31,949 nucleotides of DNA from an uncultured Clostridium sp. (GCA_900553125.1 USCB01000018.1:1-31949); one strand, 5' to 3'; numbered from the stretch's first letter, positions 7,200 through 16,057 are shown. A program made the numbers and translations. Notes: generated by a model not told the origin, from the sequence alone.

Positions 7200-8400
7200 T
7201 TTTTAATTCCTTACTTTTTAATGTGTTATTTTTTATTCCTTTATTTAGCACTCCATTATATACATCAAGTACTTTTTGAGCATAAGTTATAAGACTATAT
7301 TCTTCTGCCTTTTTCCTTATTTCTGTTTTGTATTTACTCCTTAATTCTTTATCTTTCGAAAGTTTGATAATTTGATTTATATATTCGTTTTGATTACTAA
7401 ATAAACTCTTTTCAGGCAACATATCTATAAATGCCATATCGTTTATGCAAAGTGGAACGATTCCAGCAGCCATTGCCTCTATAACAGTTAAGCCTTGTGT
7501 TTCTGAATTTGAGGCTGTTGCAAATACATCTGCACATTGATAGTAATATTGAATTTGATTTTGTGGTATTTTTCCTGTAAATATTACTTTATCAAATATA
7601 TTTAGTTTTCTAGTTATGTTGATATAATTTTCTTTTTCCGGTCCATCTCCAACTATTAGTAGTTTTACATTTGTTATGTTTTTTTCAATTAATTTACGCT
7701 GTGAATTTAGCAGAAATTCTATGTTTTTTTCTGGTGCTAATCTTCCAACAAATATAACTGTAAAATCATTTTGGGTTATACCATATTTTTCCTTCATTTG
7801 CTTGACTTTGTCTTTTTGTATATTTTCTTCAAAAAATCTTTCTATGTCTATTCCACTTGGTATTACATTTATATTTTTTGTTATCAAATATTTTTCTTTA
7901 AATAATTTGTATATCTTTTCTGTCGGAACGATAGTTTCTTTGGCTGTTTTTACACAATATACTTTTGTTAAGTCTTTTACTATTTTTTTACTTATTTTGT
8001 CAAAATGATTATGTGTAATGTAGTGTGTATAATCTTCGTATAATGTATGATATGTATGTACTAGCGGTATTTTGAATTTTTTTGATAATATTCTGGCAAA
8101 TATTCCTATTCCAAATTCTGTATGTGAATGTATTACATCTAAATTCCATTTTTTTATCATTTTTACAGTTGATATTGGATATATTTCACTTAGTCTATAA
8201 TCATATATTCCTATTGGTATTCCTGGTATTCTTAATATTTTTTCTTTTTCATCATATTCATGTTTTATTATACTATCATTTACTGTTACAATATAAACTG
8301 TATGCCCTAATTTTTTTAATGCCTCTCTTAAATTGTAAACACTTGTTGATACTCCATTTATATATGGAGGATATGAGTCTGTAAATAATCCTATCTTCAT
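7165..8400 (-). CDS. GT4 family glycosyltransferase, probably acting on diacylglycerol
   Basis: 411 residues with a GT-B fold of family 4. The N-terminal acceptor-side domain begins MKIGLFTDSYPPYINGVSTS, the start typical of 1,2-diacylglycerol 3-glucosyltransferases and PimB-type mannosyltransferases. The donor-side domain has FVGRLAPEKN (about 217-226), IVGDGPE (249-255) and the E-x7-E pair E300 and E308 in NSETQGLTVIEAMAAG. The usual reaction is transfer of a hexose from a nucleotide sugar to a membrane lipid on the cytoplasmic face, giving glycolipid or a lipoteichoic acid anchor. It is coupled with the downstream TVP38-like gene. The last 40 residues are lysine- and glutamate-rich and may be membrane-associating. 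Sugar and acceptor cannot be fixed from sequence. Confidence 0.88.
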   Translation of the reverse strand: MKIGLFTDSYPPYINGVSTSVYNLREALKKLGHTVYIVTVNDSIIKHEYDEKEKILRIPGIPIGIYDYRLSEIYPISTVKMIKKWNLDVIHSHTEFGIGIFARILSKKFKIPLVHTYHTLYEDYTHYITHNHFDKISKKIVKDLTKVYCVKTAKETIVPTEKIYKLFKEKYLITKNINVIPSGIDIERFFEENIQKDKVKQMKEKYGITQNDFTVIFVGRLAPEKNIEFLLNSQRKLIEKNITNVKLLIVGDGPEKENYINITRKLNIFDKVIFTGKIPQNQIQYYYQCADVFATASNSETQGLTVIEAMAAGIVPLCINDMAFIDMLPEKSLFSNQNEYINQIIKLSKDKELRSKYKTEIRKKAEEYSLITYAQKVLDVYNGVLNKGIKNNTLKSKELKNEKEEMVKKFV

Positions 8401-8433
8401 TTTATTTCCCCTTTGATTCTTCCGTTTGGTATT

Positions 8434-8482
8434 GCTAAAAAAATCTTAACAAAGCTATTATAACATAACTTTATTAAGATTT
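8434..8482 (-). terminator. intrinsic terminator after spoVS
   Basis: AAATCTTAACAAAG (8441-8454) pairs with CTTTATTAAGATTT (8469-8482), 13 of 14 positions. On the minus strand the stem is followed by a run of seven T (8434-8440). It lies between spoVS and the glycosyltransferase gene and separates the two units. Confidence 0.75.
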
Positions 8483-8538
8483 CATTAATTTTTTATTATA
8501 TTTGAATTAATTTGTGTTATTAAATTAACACATGACTT

Positions 8539-8802
8539 CTATTTTCTAGACTCTACTATAAGTTTTATACCTGTTCTGTCTTCTCCTTCAACTTCGACCT
8601 CTGCAAATGCTGGTATACAAACTAAATCTACTCCTGCTGGTGCTACAAACCCTCTTGCTATTGCTACTGCCTTTACTGCTTGATTAAGAGCTCCTGCTCC
8701 AATTGCTTGCATTTCTGCTTTTTGTGATTCTTTTATCAATCCTGCAATAGCTCCTGCTACTGAATTTGGATTTGATTTTGATGAAATTTTAAGAACTTCC
8801 AT
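8539..8802 (-). CDS. spoVS: stage V sporulation protein S
   Basis: 87 residues, the exact family size, with the characteristic start MEVLKISSKSNPNSVAGAIA and the middle AIGAGALNQAVKAVAIARGF, followed by APAGVDLVCIPAF. SpoVS is an Alba-like small protein; in Bacillus its loss blocks spore coat assembly and it interacts with RodZ. It also occurs in some non-sporulating bacteria, so alone it does not prove sporulation, but next to dpaA it supports it. AGGAGG lies 8 bases before the ATG. It has its own terminator downstream. Confidence 0.97.
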   Translation of the reverse strand: MEVLKISSKSNPNSVAGAIAGLIKESQKAEMQAIGAGALNQAVKAVAIARGFVAPAGVDLVCIPAFAEVEVEGEDRTGIKLIVESRK

Positions 8803-8919
8803 TCTCTTTTGCCTCCTATAATTTTATTTTTTTTGTTGCAACTTTTACATTCTGTATTTTACAACTTTTATTTAAATTTGTCTATAGTTTTTGGAAATTT
8901 TTTCCAATTTCTTATCGCA

Positions 8920-9807
8920 TCATTCGACTTTTTTCGACCTTTCATCGAGTATTGTATATACTGTATCTTTTATAAACTTAGCTGATGAACTAGGTGCAAT
9001 CCTTCCTGGTAATGATAATGCCCATATAAATTTTAATCCCATACTCGTAGCAATTTTTCCATCAATTCCTCCTGGGCTTGAGGCTAAATCAATTAATAAC
9101 ACTTCTGAATCAACATGTTTCAATTCTTTTTCTTTCATTATAGTTTGTGGAACCGTATTTATAATTATGTCAAATTCTTTTAAATCATATAACATATCAT
9201 TAATATTTAGACTATTATAACCATATGCCTTAATCCAAGCTAAATCCGAAGCTTTTCTTGCCGCACATGTAACCACAGCTGATAATTTACTAAATTTATT
9301 TGCCACTATTTTTCCAACTCTTCCAAAACCTAAAATTAAAACTCTACTTCCTTGTAAAATTTTATCCGTATTTTTAATTGCAACCTCTATTGTACCTTCA
9401 GCAGTTGCAATTGTATTTAGTATTGCTAAATCATCTCTTTTCATTATATCAATAACTTCTAAATATTTTTCATCCAAATTCTTTTTTATATCATCTTTGA
9501 TACTACCACTAATAAATATTTTCTCTTTATTTGATTTTATTAATTCATCAATCATAATTTTATCATGTGAAAATGGTGCATTAATACTTTCGCCATTACT
9601 CGAAAACGGCACAGGTGCTATTATAATTTGTGATTTATCTATAGCCGTTTTTAGTGAATTACATTTTTCTATTCTTCCGTCATCTAATATTTCATCTGAT
9701 TTATCCTGCCCAAATGAATAAACTCTATTTCCATCATCTGCAAGCATTTCAGCTAGTTTTACATTTCTTAAATCACCGCCTAAAACTAAATATCTGTTTT
9801 TCATCAT
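8920..9807 (-). CDS. dpaA: dipicolinate synthase subunit A
   Basis: 295 residues. The N-terminal domain (about 1-145) starts RYLVLGGDLRNVKLAEML and the C-terminal Rossmann domain has the nucleotide loop LILGFGRVGK (157-166). The C-terminal LIDLASSPGGID motif and LPGRIAPSSSAKFI are typical of DpaA/SpoVFA. Together with subunit B it oxidises dihydrodipicolinate-derived substrate to dipicolinic acid in the mother cell, for loading into the forespore. dpaB normally follows immediately; here spoVS follows instead. The annotated ATG is only 3 bases from AGGAGG, so the second ATG (9804) is the more likely start. It should be under late mother-cell sigma control (sigma-K), which I did not locate. Confidence 0.95.
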   Translation of the reverse strand: MMKNRYLVLGGDLRNVKLAEMLADDGNRVYSFGQDKSDEILDDGRIEKCNSLKTAIDKSQIIIAPVPFSSNGESINAPFSHDKIMIDELIKSNKEKIFISGSIKDDIKKNLDEKYLEVIDIMKRDDLAILNTIATAEGTIEVAIKNTDKILQGSRVLILGFGRVGKIVANKFSKLSAVVTCAARKASDLAWIKAYGYNSLNINDMLYDLKEFDIIINTVPQTIMKEKELKHVDSEVLLIDLASSPGGIDGKIATSMGLKFIWALSLPGRIAPSSSAKFIKDTVYTILDERSKKVE

Positions 9808-9867
9808 ATTCCTCCTAATACTATTATTTATATAATTGTATTATTTTATCCAAAGTTTATGCAAAAA

Positions 9868-9919
9868 TTTCTGATTGGGGACGGTTCTTTTCGCGAAAAG
9901 AACCGTCCCCAATCAGAAA
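9868..9919. repeat. 52-bp perfect palindrome, GGGGACGGTTC family
   Basis: Fully self-complementary, centred between 9893 and 9894, in the space between mrnC and dpaA. Its central 40 bp are identical to those of the palindrome at 1-54, but the outer arms differ (TTTCTG with CAGAAA here, ATTTCGC with GCGAAAT there). It sits 3 bases after the mrnC stop and could end that transcript, isolating dpaA. Confidence 0.9.
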
Positions 9920-9922
9920 AAA

Positions 9923-10333
9923 TTATTGTTTCAAAATATATTTTTCGATTATTTCTTTAACTCTATCATATCTCTTACACAAATATAAATATCCAATCAA
10001 TCCCTCCAAAGCAGTAGAATACATATATTCCTGCACATTTGAATTTTTAGGCAAGTGATGATTATTCGCATTTCTTCCTCTTCTTACAATGTCCTTTTCC
10101 TCATCTGTTAAATCATCATAAAATTCTCCCAAAAATTTTGCTTGTGCACCTGCTTTCACATATTTAATTGATTCTATATGTAATTTGTGTGGTTTTAAAC
10201 TTGTATTATCTACAAGATAAGTTCTAATATATAACTCATATACACAGTCCCCTACATAAGCCCATATAAGAGGTGACATTTGATTGATTTCGCTTTCTTC
10301 TTTTTTTATTGGTATAAATTTTTCTATATTCAA
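9923..10333 (-). CDS. mrnC: Mini-ribonuclease 3
   Basis: 136 residues forming a single RNase III catalytic domain with no double-stranded-RNA binding domain, which defines Mini-III. Visible landmarks are LIWAYVGDCVYELYIR (23-38, with the acidic residue D29), the basic VRRGRNANNHH (about 83-93), and YSTALEGLIGYLYL (109-122) with the second catalytic glutamate. Mini-III trims the 23S rRNA precursor. It follows rbgA by 3 bases, so the two are co-transcribed, and both act in 50S ribosome maturation. Confidence 0.96.
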   Translation of the reverse strand: MNIEKFIPIKKEESEINQMSPLIWAYVGDCVYELYIRTYLVDNTSLKPHKLHIESIKYVKAGAQAKFLGEFYDDLTDEEKDIVRRGRNANNHHLPKNSNVQEYMYSTALEGLIGYLYLCKRYDRVKEIIEKYILKQ

Positions 10334-10336
10334 ATT

Positions 10337-11258
10337 TTACATCCTTTCTGCTTTTTCAAGTGTTATATTTCCTAATTTTCCGCTTCTAAAATCATCTAAA
10401 ATTACTTTTGCTGTCTTTTCATCATCTATTTCCCCACCAGATATTATACAGCCTCTTTTTTTACCTATTTGCCTCATTATTTCATATATATTAAAATTTT
10501 CTGGCTCTGGTCTATTTAGTATGTCTTCTATAAATTCCTCAGATATTTTATATCTTTCTACAACATTTTTTCTATATTCTCCTAATAAAAGTTTTAATAA
10601 TTGATATGCTACTTCAGTTTTTTCTAATACGTCATCTTTTATTGTCCCAGTAAATGATAGGTTTAAAGCTACCTGTTCGCTTTCAAATTTTGGCCATAAT
10701 ACTCCTGGTGTATCTAGTAATTCTATTTTTTCATTTATTCTTATCCACTGTTTTTTCTTGGTTACTCCTGGTTTGTTTCCAACTTCTAGTCTACTGTTTT
10801 TTGCAACTCTGTTTATAAATGATGATTTTCCGTACATTTGGTATTCCTAGTACCATCGCCCTGATTTTTCTTCCTGTTCTTCCTTTTTGTGCATATTCTT
10901 CCATTTCTGTTTGTTTTATTTTTTCTGTTGCTCTTAGTATTTCATTTATTCCTTTACCACTATTACAGTTTGCTAAAATCGCTGTTTGTCCTTTTTGTTT
11001 AAAATATTGTACCCATAAGTCGTTTTGGCTTTGAGCTGCTAGGTCACTTTTATTTAGTATTATTATTTTGTCTTTTCCTTTTGTTAGATTTGCTACATCT
11101 GGATTTCTGCTTGATATTGGTATTCTACTGTCTAGAATTTCTATTACTACATCTATTAGTTTTAAATCTTCTGCTATTTGCTTTTTTGTTTTTGCCATGT
11201 GACCTGGGTACCAGTTAAGGTTAATTTTGTGATAACTATTATCTTGTTCTTTCTCCAT
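10337..11258 (-). pseudogene. rbgA: ribosome biogenesis GTPase RbgA (YlqF), frameshifted in the P-loop
   Basis: A circularly permuted GTPase needed for late 50S assembly. The N-terminal frame starts MEKEQDNSYHKINLNWYPGH and has NKSD (G4, about 69-72); it then reads MVLGIPNVRKIIIYKQ and stops. The C-terminal frame carries KSSFINRVAK, NKPGVTKK (G2), LLDTPGVLWP (G3) and a complete C-terminal RNA-binding domain ending at 10337. Dropping one base (10832, in TTCCGTAC) restores the canonical GIPNVGKSSFINR, giving about 306 residues. The break lies exactly in G1, so the unrepaired product could not bind GTP. Because RbgA is essential in Bacillus and everything else is intact, a sequencing or assembly error is the likelier cause. 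Its Shine-Dalgarno site overlaps the stop of the recombinase gene. Confidence 0.93.
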
Positions 11259-11272
11259 CTATATTCACTCCT

Positions 11273-12478
11273 TCACTTTAATTTAACATTTACTTCTCCA
11301 TCTTGAGATATAATGATACTATTTATATTTTTTAATAAAATGTCTCTTGTTAAAGTATCAATTTTATTTCTTTTAATTTTCTTATTTAACTCTTCTAATA
11401 CTATTTCAACTAATTTATCTTTTCTAATAGAATGGCTTGTACATGCACCATTTCTTACATATGATGTACAATGATAATATTCATAGTTCTTTACTTTTCT
11501 TACTGTAAATGAGCTTCCACAATCTGCACACTTCAAAAAGTTATAAAATAAATCTTTTTCTTTATTGCTTCTTGCAGATTTATTTTTATTTAATATTTCT
11601 TGTACTTCATCAAACTCTTCTTTTGATATAATTGGCTCATGATTATTTTCAACTATTATCCATTCATCTTTATTGGTTGTAATTAATTTATGAGTACGAT
11701 AACTTTCTACCTTCTTCTTCCCTTGAATTAAATCTCCTGTGTAAACTCTATTTTGAAGTATTACATTAATCATTTTTACTTTCCACTTTTTGTCTACTTC
11801 TATATTGTTATTTTTTATTTTATATGAAGCAGGTGTTAAAACATTGTTACTATTTAATTCATTAGCTATCTCACTTGCTGTTTTCCCTTCTATTATATCA
11901 TTAAAAATTTTAATAACATTCTTCGATGCTTCTTCATCTATTATTAATTTATGTTTATCTTTTGGATTTTTTAAATATCCATATGTAGCAGAAGTTCCAA
12001 TAAACTCTCCATTTAATCTTTTAGTTAGCAATGCACTTTTTACTTTTTTAGATATGTCTTTTGCATAAGCATCGTTTAATAAATTCTTAAATGGAACAAT
12101 AAGGTTGTCCATTGAATCTGGATTTTCAAAACTGTCTATATTTTCTATTACTGATATAAATCTAATATTTAAAGAAGGAAATATATTTTCAAAATACATA
12201 TCCGCTTCAATATGACTTCTTGCAAATCTAGATAAATCTTTTACAATTATACAATTAATTTTCTTGTTTTTCATGTCTTGTAATAATCTTCTAAATCCTG
12301 GTCTATTAAAATTAGTACCGCTGTATCCATCATCAATATAATAATCTACTATTTGTAAATCATCTTTATTACTAATATATTGTTCTATTAATTCTCTTTG
12401 ATTAACTATACTATTTGATTCTATATTTTCATTATCTTCTTTAGATAATCTTAAATATGCTGCTACATTATATTCCAT
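11273..12478 (-). CDS. large serine recombinase
   Basis: 401 residues. The resolvase catalytic domain covers about 1-150: YLRLSKED with nucleophile Ser13, DDGYSGTNFNRPGF (about 48-61), IVKDLSRFARS (78-88). Then come the recombinase domain (about 165-275) and a zinc-ribbon (FLKCADCGSSF, later HCTSYVRNGACTSH, about 314-350). The C-terminal coiled coil is short compared with TndX-type recombinases of about 530 residues. It should integrate or excise DNA at short attachment sites. It ends 14 bases before rbgA, the usual terminal position for an integrase next to its attachment site, and lies 9 bases after the AlbA_2 gene, with which it is probably co-transcribed. Confidence 0.95.
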   Translation of the reverse strand: MEYNVAAYLRLSKEDNENIESNSIVNQRELIEQYISNKDDLQIVDYYIDDGYSGTNFNRPGFRRLLQDMKNKKINCIIVKDLSRFARSHIEADMYFENIFPSLNIRFISVIENIDSFENPDSMDNLIVPFKNLLNDAYAKDISKKVKSALLTKRLNGEFIGTSATYGYLKNPKDKHKLIIDEEASKNVIKIFNDIIEGKTASEIANELNSNNVLTPASYKIKNNNIEVDKKWKVKMINVILQNRVYTGDLIQGKKKVESYRTHKLITTNKDEWIIVENNHEPIISKEEFDEVQEILNKNKSARSNKEKDLFYNFLKCADCGSSFTVRKVKNYEYYHCTSYVRNGACTSHSIRKDKLVEIVLEELNKKIKRNKIDTLTRDILLKNINSIIISQDGEVNVKLK

Positions 12479-12487
12479 TTAAACTCC

Positions 12488-13702
12488 TTAATCTTTATTT
12501 ATATAAAAATCATCAATATATCCAAGTAAAAAATAACTAGTATAAAACAATTGACCATATAAGTTATCATTATTAAATTTTACTTTATTTAAATCAAACA
12601 AGCTTTTATCTATATTAATAAACCCATTCAAAGGAATTCTATTATTATTAGCAATTATATTATTACCATATTTTATAATATGATCATTAAATAACTTGTT
12701 AAATTTTTCTACATATTTTGATTCTCCTGTTACTGCTATTTTAGGTTGAAATAGTTTTAAAACCGTAAGCTTTTCATATTTTTTTGCTTCAATAAAATTT
12801 GAAACAAAATTATTTCCAAATACTATTGCATATATTTCTTTAAATAGTGAATGTATCATCGTTATTAAAGAAATATATGCTATACTGCTATCGGTTTCTG
12901 AACAAATAATTATTCTACACCTAAAACTACCATCTGGCAGTATCTCCATAAAATTTGAAAGTCCTCCAGTTGTTAAAATTGGATTATCTCCCATTTTCAT
13001 TATAGGTTCACCTATTGTTATAGATAGTGAATATCCTACTTTTGAAATACTATATTTTTGTTTATAATCTTTTAATTTTTCTGATATCTTTTCTATATCA
13101 GCTTTTCTAACTTTTTCTTTTGTTTTTTCAATATTTTTAGAAGTTAAAGAAAATCCAAAATCTATATAACCACATAGATTATTTGGAATAGTACCAGATA
13201 TTTCTGGAATATATATTTTATCCTCAATTTTTTTAATATTATTTTGATTTCTTAAGTATAAATTATTTAGTGTATTAGCATCTTTCACTCTGTCAGATGA
13301 TGACGATACTCTATGATATATATACCCATCATTTGTTATATAAGGCGGGTTTGTTCCTTCTTCTACCTTTATAATATATAATTTTTTTGAATTTTTAAGA
13401 TCAAATTTTTTTATATCAAAATGTGGTGTAGGTGAAATTCCATTACATATTATTGTATTAATTTTTAACTCTGTCCATATGTTACTGCATCCAACAATTT
13501 TTTTAGAATCGTTTACGCCTAATAAAATATACCCTCCAAATGAATTCGCAAATGCAGATATTTCTTTAGTTAATTGTGTATTCCTTATATTTTCTTCCTT
13601 AAACTCTATAAAAAAATTTTCATCATCATCTATCGTATCTAAATATTTTTCTATATCTTTAAGACGTAATTTATCCCATATTTTATTGTTTATATTAATC
13701 AT
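12488..13702 (-). CDS. AlbA_2/Schlafen-type DNA-binding domain protein
   Basis: 404 residues. About 25-150 is an AlbA_2 domain (older names divergent AAA-4, Schlafen core): FFIEFKEENIRNTQLTKEIS, then AFANSFGGYILLGVNDSKKI, then GYIYHRVSSSSDRVKD (about 126-141). The remaining 250 residues have no recognised family; they contain a strand-rich region around GYIDFGFSLTSKNI and a section on ICSETDSSIAYISLITMIHSLFK. Related proteins bind or cleave nucleic acids or regulate transcription, and they are frequent in defence and mobile islands. It starts after a 129-base spacer containing a hairpin and runs into the recombinase gene. Confidence 0.8.
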   Translation of the reverse strand: MININNKIWDKLRLKDIEKYLDTIDDDENFFIEFKEENIRNTQLTKEISAFANSFGGYILLGVNDSKKIVGCSNIWTELKINTIICNGISPTPHFDIKKFDLKNSKKLYIIKVEEGTNPPYITNDGYIYHRVSSSSDRVKDANTLNNLYLRNQNNIKKIEDKIYIPEISGTIPNNLCGYIDFGFSLTSKNIEKTKEKVRKADIEKISEKLKDYKQKYSISKVGYSLSITIGEPIMKMGDNPILTTGGLSNFMEILPDGSFRCRIIICSETDSSIAYISLITMIHSLFKEIYAIVFGNNFVSNFIEAKKYEKLTVLKLFQPKIAVTGESKYVEKFNKLFNDHIIKYGNNIIANNNRIPLNGFINIDKSLFDLNKVKFNNDNLYGQLFYTSYFLLGYIDDFYINKD

Positions 13703-13831
13703 ATATTCCTTCTTTCTAATTGTGTTATATTGTATTTTCTATACTAATACCCTAGTAGTCTACTGGAGCTATTTGCTCCAGATAGACATAGCACCTCGCA
13801 GCTTTTTATAGCTTCCAGGGAGTTGCCTTAA
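13703..13831. other. spacer with 7-bp GC-rich hairpin
   Basis: CTGGAGC (13763-13769) and GCTCCAG (13775-13781) form a perfect stem with a five-base loop. The surrounding bases, 13760-13830, are clearly more GC-rich than the island genes. It may be a leader structure, terminator or small RNA; no T-run follows on either strand, and I see no open frame of note. Confidence 0.35.
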
Positions 13832-14655
13832 TTAATTTCGACGCATCAAATTCTTTTGACTAGAAGCATTTTGTAATTTTTTCTTTAATGTTCCATCGCA
13901 TAGTTCAAAATTTTCATTACGCCATTCAACTTTATTATATACAGATTCCTTAGGAACTTCCATTCCCAATAGAAATCTTTTCTGATTATATACAATTCCA
14001 AAATTCTGTGCGGCCGTATTTGGTTTTCTGTATATTCCTACCAATTGAGGCGAGCCTCCACACATAGTATCTTGAATATTATACAATGTATCTATAAAAC
14101 AATGAAAAACATTTCTACTTGTAGATTTATTTATGCAAGATTGATATCTTTCATTATAATTTTTTTTGAATTCTTCCTTTCCAGATCCTAAAATATTCAA
14201 AATTCCAGATTTGATTGGAAACACTTTTTCTTCTTTACTCCATCCATATTTTCTATTCCACGTTAACAAATAATGATGAAAATTCGGATATTTATCAACC
14301 ATAGTATCTCTTGATATATGTATAATTTGAATTGGATTATCACCGTACACATCAGGATATTTTGAAAATGAGTACTGAAGTTTTTCAAACACAATCTTAT
14401 TCTTCTTAGAACACGTCATAGATTCGTCGAATAATACATCTGTATCTATCATATCTATTATTTGAGATAAAACTATTGACGGAAATAAAACATCTCCAGC
14501 ATATCCAAATATCTCAGGATATTTTTTTGATGCAAATACTTTTTCCCAAAGTCAAAATATTTTTTATTTCCCCAACTTATTCTGCTGTCAGAAACAATAT
14601 AAGCAGACGATATACCATGTGTATCAATTGCAGCCCAAGAAGCTAAAAGCGTCAT
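13832..14655 (-). pseudogene. proteasome/HslV-like Ntn-hydrolase, split by a frameshift at an A5 run
   Basis: The N-terminal frame starts MTLLASWAAIDTHG and contains YIVSDSRISWG and FDFGKK. The second frame continues VFASKKYPEIFGYAGDVLFP, crossing the ATG at 14450, to a stop at 13832. One extra A at the run 14540-14544 joins them into about 274 residues. The first 60 residues follow the layout of HslV and proteasome beta subunits: Thr right after Met (nucleophile), SDSR where HslV has GDGQ, GKKV where it has ARKV, then GYAGD where it has GFAGG. The rest (about 200 residues) is unlike HslV. An N-terminal-threonine peptidase or amidase is thus predicted, with moderate confidence. It is the last gene of an operon with the RBBP9-like and KilA-N genes. 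Confidence 0.6.
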
Positions 14656-14670
14656 TAACTTTTCCTCCTT

Positions 14671-15225
14671 TTACAGTACTTTTAATATTTTTTCAAATTT
14701 TGTATAACCACTTTCAGCATTTATATGTCCACCATTTTTTATTATATGTTGCTCATTTGAAATAGCATCTGCAAATGATTTTTCAACTTCAAATTTCACA
14801 TATGGATCATTATCTGAATAGTAGCAAATAATATCGTTACAATATTCTTTTATATCTTCAAAATTTTCAATAAACATTGGTTCATTAACTGCATCAAAAT
14901 CTTTGTCTATCCCTAAATAATTATTAAATCCAGAAACAAATATAAGTTTCTTTACTTTAATTTTATTTGTTATCAAATACTTACATACAAATATTGGTGC
15001 TATACTATGTGCAATTATTATAGTATTTTCATTTATTTTTAATTCATTTAATACTTTAGACCAATTTTCAAAATTTTGATTACCTACTCCAACTGGCATC
15101 TGTGGTACAACAACATCTTTATTATCTTTTTCTAATTCATTTTTTAGCCATGGAAACCAATTTCCGTCTTTTGATCCAAAACTACCATGTATTATTATAT
15201 AATTATCCATTATTATCATCTCCAA
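14671..15225 (-). CDS. RBBP9/YdeN-like alpha/beta hydrolase
   Basis: 184 residues, the usual size of the RBBP9/YdeN serine hydrolases. The order is strand and oxyanion loop IIIHGSFGSKDGNWFPWL (10-27), nucleophile elbow IIAHSIAP with Ser74, acid YSDNDPYV (Asp138 or Asp140), and histidine NGGHINAESGY with His167, so the catalytic triad is complete. Substrate is unknown; relatives are small serine esterases with no firm role. The ORF start overlaps the end of the KilA-N gene; the ATG at 15210 (MDNYIIIHG) is the more natural start. It lies 15 bases before the Ntn-hydrolase gene and forms one operon with it. Confidence 0.85.
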   Translation of the reverse strand: MEMIIMDNYIIIHGSFGSKDGNWFPWLKNELEKDNKDVVVPQMPVGVGNQNFENWSKVLNELKINENTIIIAHSIAPIFVCKYLITNKIKVKKLIFVSGFNNYLGIDKDFDAVNEPMFIENFEDIKEYCNDIICYYSDNDPYVKFEVEKSFADAISNEQHIIKNGGHINAESGYTKFEKILKVL

Positions 15226-16057
15226 TTTTATCTCCCAATAATTTTATTTTTTCTGCATTGTTAAGTATATTTAGTTGATATTTCGCAATTTTACTTAAAA
15301 TTTCAAATCTCTCTTCTTTGCTTTTTCCTTCTTTTATTAATTCAGCATTATGTGATTCTAAATTTGATAATACTGTTAATTCATTTATTGTAGCATAATC
15401 TCTAACATTTGAATTTTTAGCTAAATCAGGATTAAGTTCTCTCCATTTCTTAGCCGTTGTGTTAAATATGACTACATTTAAAATATCAGCTTCTTCAGCA
15501 TATTTTAACCATTCTCTATTTTTATAAAAATCATTATCTGGCAATATGTAATTTTTAATTGCATCCGTATGTATTAAATAATTGTTTTTCGTTAATATTC
15601 TTTTTACATCCCACTCCCTGTTTTGATTTTCAATTTCTTTTAACCTTTCAAATTCTTTTATTAAATATAGTTTAAATACCGGACTAATTGCAGAAGCGAA
15701 TTCGAAAGCTATATCTTTATGTGCATAAGTTCCTCCATACTTTCCTCGTTTTGAATATATACCAATTGCATTTGTTTTTTCACACCATTCAGTAACACTT
15801 AATGTAAATGTATGAAGCCCTGCACTTTTTCTAAACCCGTCGAATTCGACGGAATTAAAATTTGGATTATAAATAGACTCCCATGTTCCTAAAAATTCCA
15901 AAGTAATTCTATTTCTTAACCAGTTTCTTATAATGTCATCAGCTTTTGATTTTCCCTCTTTGTATTTACCAAAATCAGAAATGCAAATATAATCATTATC
16001 ATCTATGTTTGTAATATTTACTTTAATATTTTGAACTTCTATTATTTTATTTGACAT
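15203..16057 (-). CDS. KilA-N domain protein
   Basis: 284 residues. A KilA-N DNA-binding domain covers about 15-135: YICISDFGKYKEGKSKADDI, WLRNRITLEFLGTWE, then the conserved GLHTFTLSVTEWCEKTNAIG and GKYGGTYAHKDIAFEFASAI, ending FKLYLIKEFERLK. The C-terminal half is helical and lysine-rich, with no recognised family. KilA-N proteins come from phages and large DNA viruses and are also found in bacterial mobile islands, where they bind DNA. It is the first gene of the operon leading to the hydrolase and the Ntn-hydrolase. GGAGG precedes the ATG by a few bases. Confidence 0.9.
   Translation of the reverse strand: MSNKIIEVQNIKVNITNIDDNDYICISDFGKYKEGKSKADDIIRNWLRNRITLEFLGTWESIYNPNFNSVEFDGFRKSAGLHTFTLSVTEWCEKTNAIGIYSKRGKYGGTYAHKDIAFEFASAISPVFKLYLIKEFERLKEIENQNREWDVKRILTKNNYLIHTDAIKNYILPDNDFYKNREWLKYAEEADILNVVIFNTTAKKWRELNPDLAKNSNVRDYATINELTVLSNLESHNAELIKEGKSKEERFEILSKIAKYQLNILNNAEKIKLLGDKIGDDNNG

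Noticed and set aside
10825..10845. Programmed frameshifting in rbgA
   Set aside because: The site GTA CGG AAA is not slippery, and a restored single base gives the exact family motif, so an indel is the simpler explanation.
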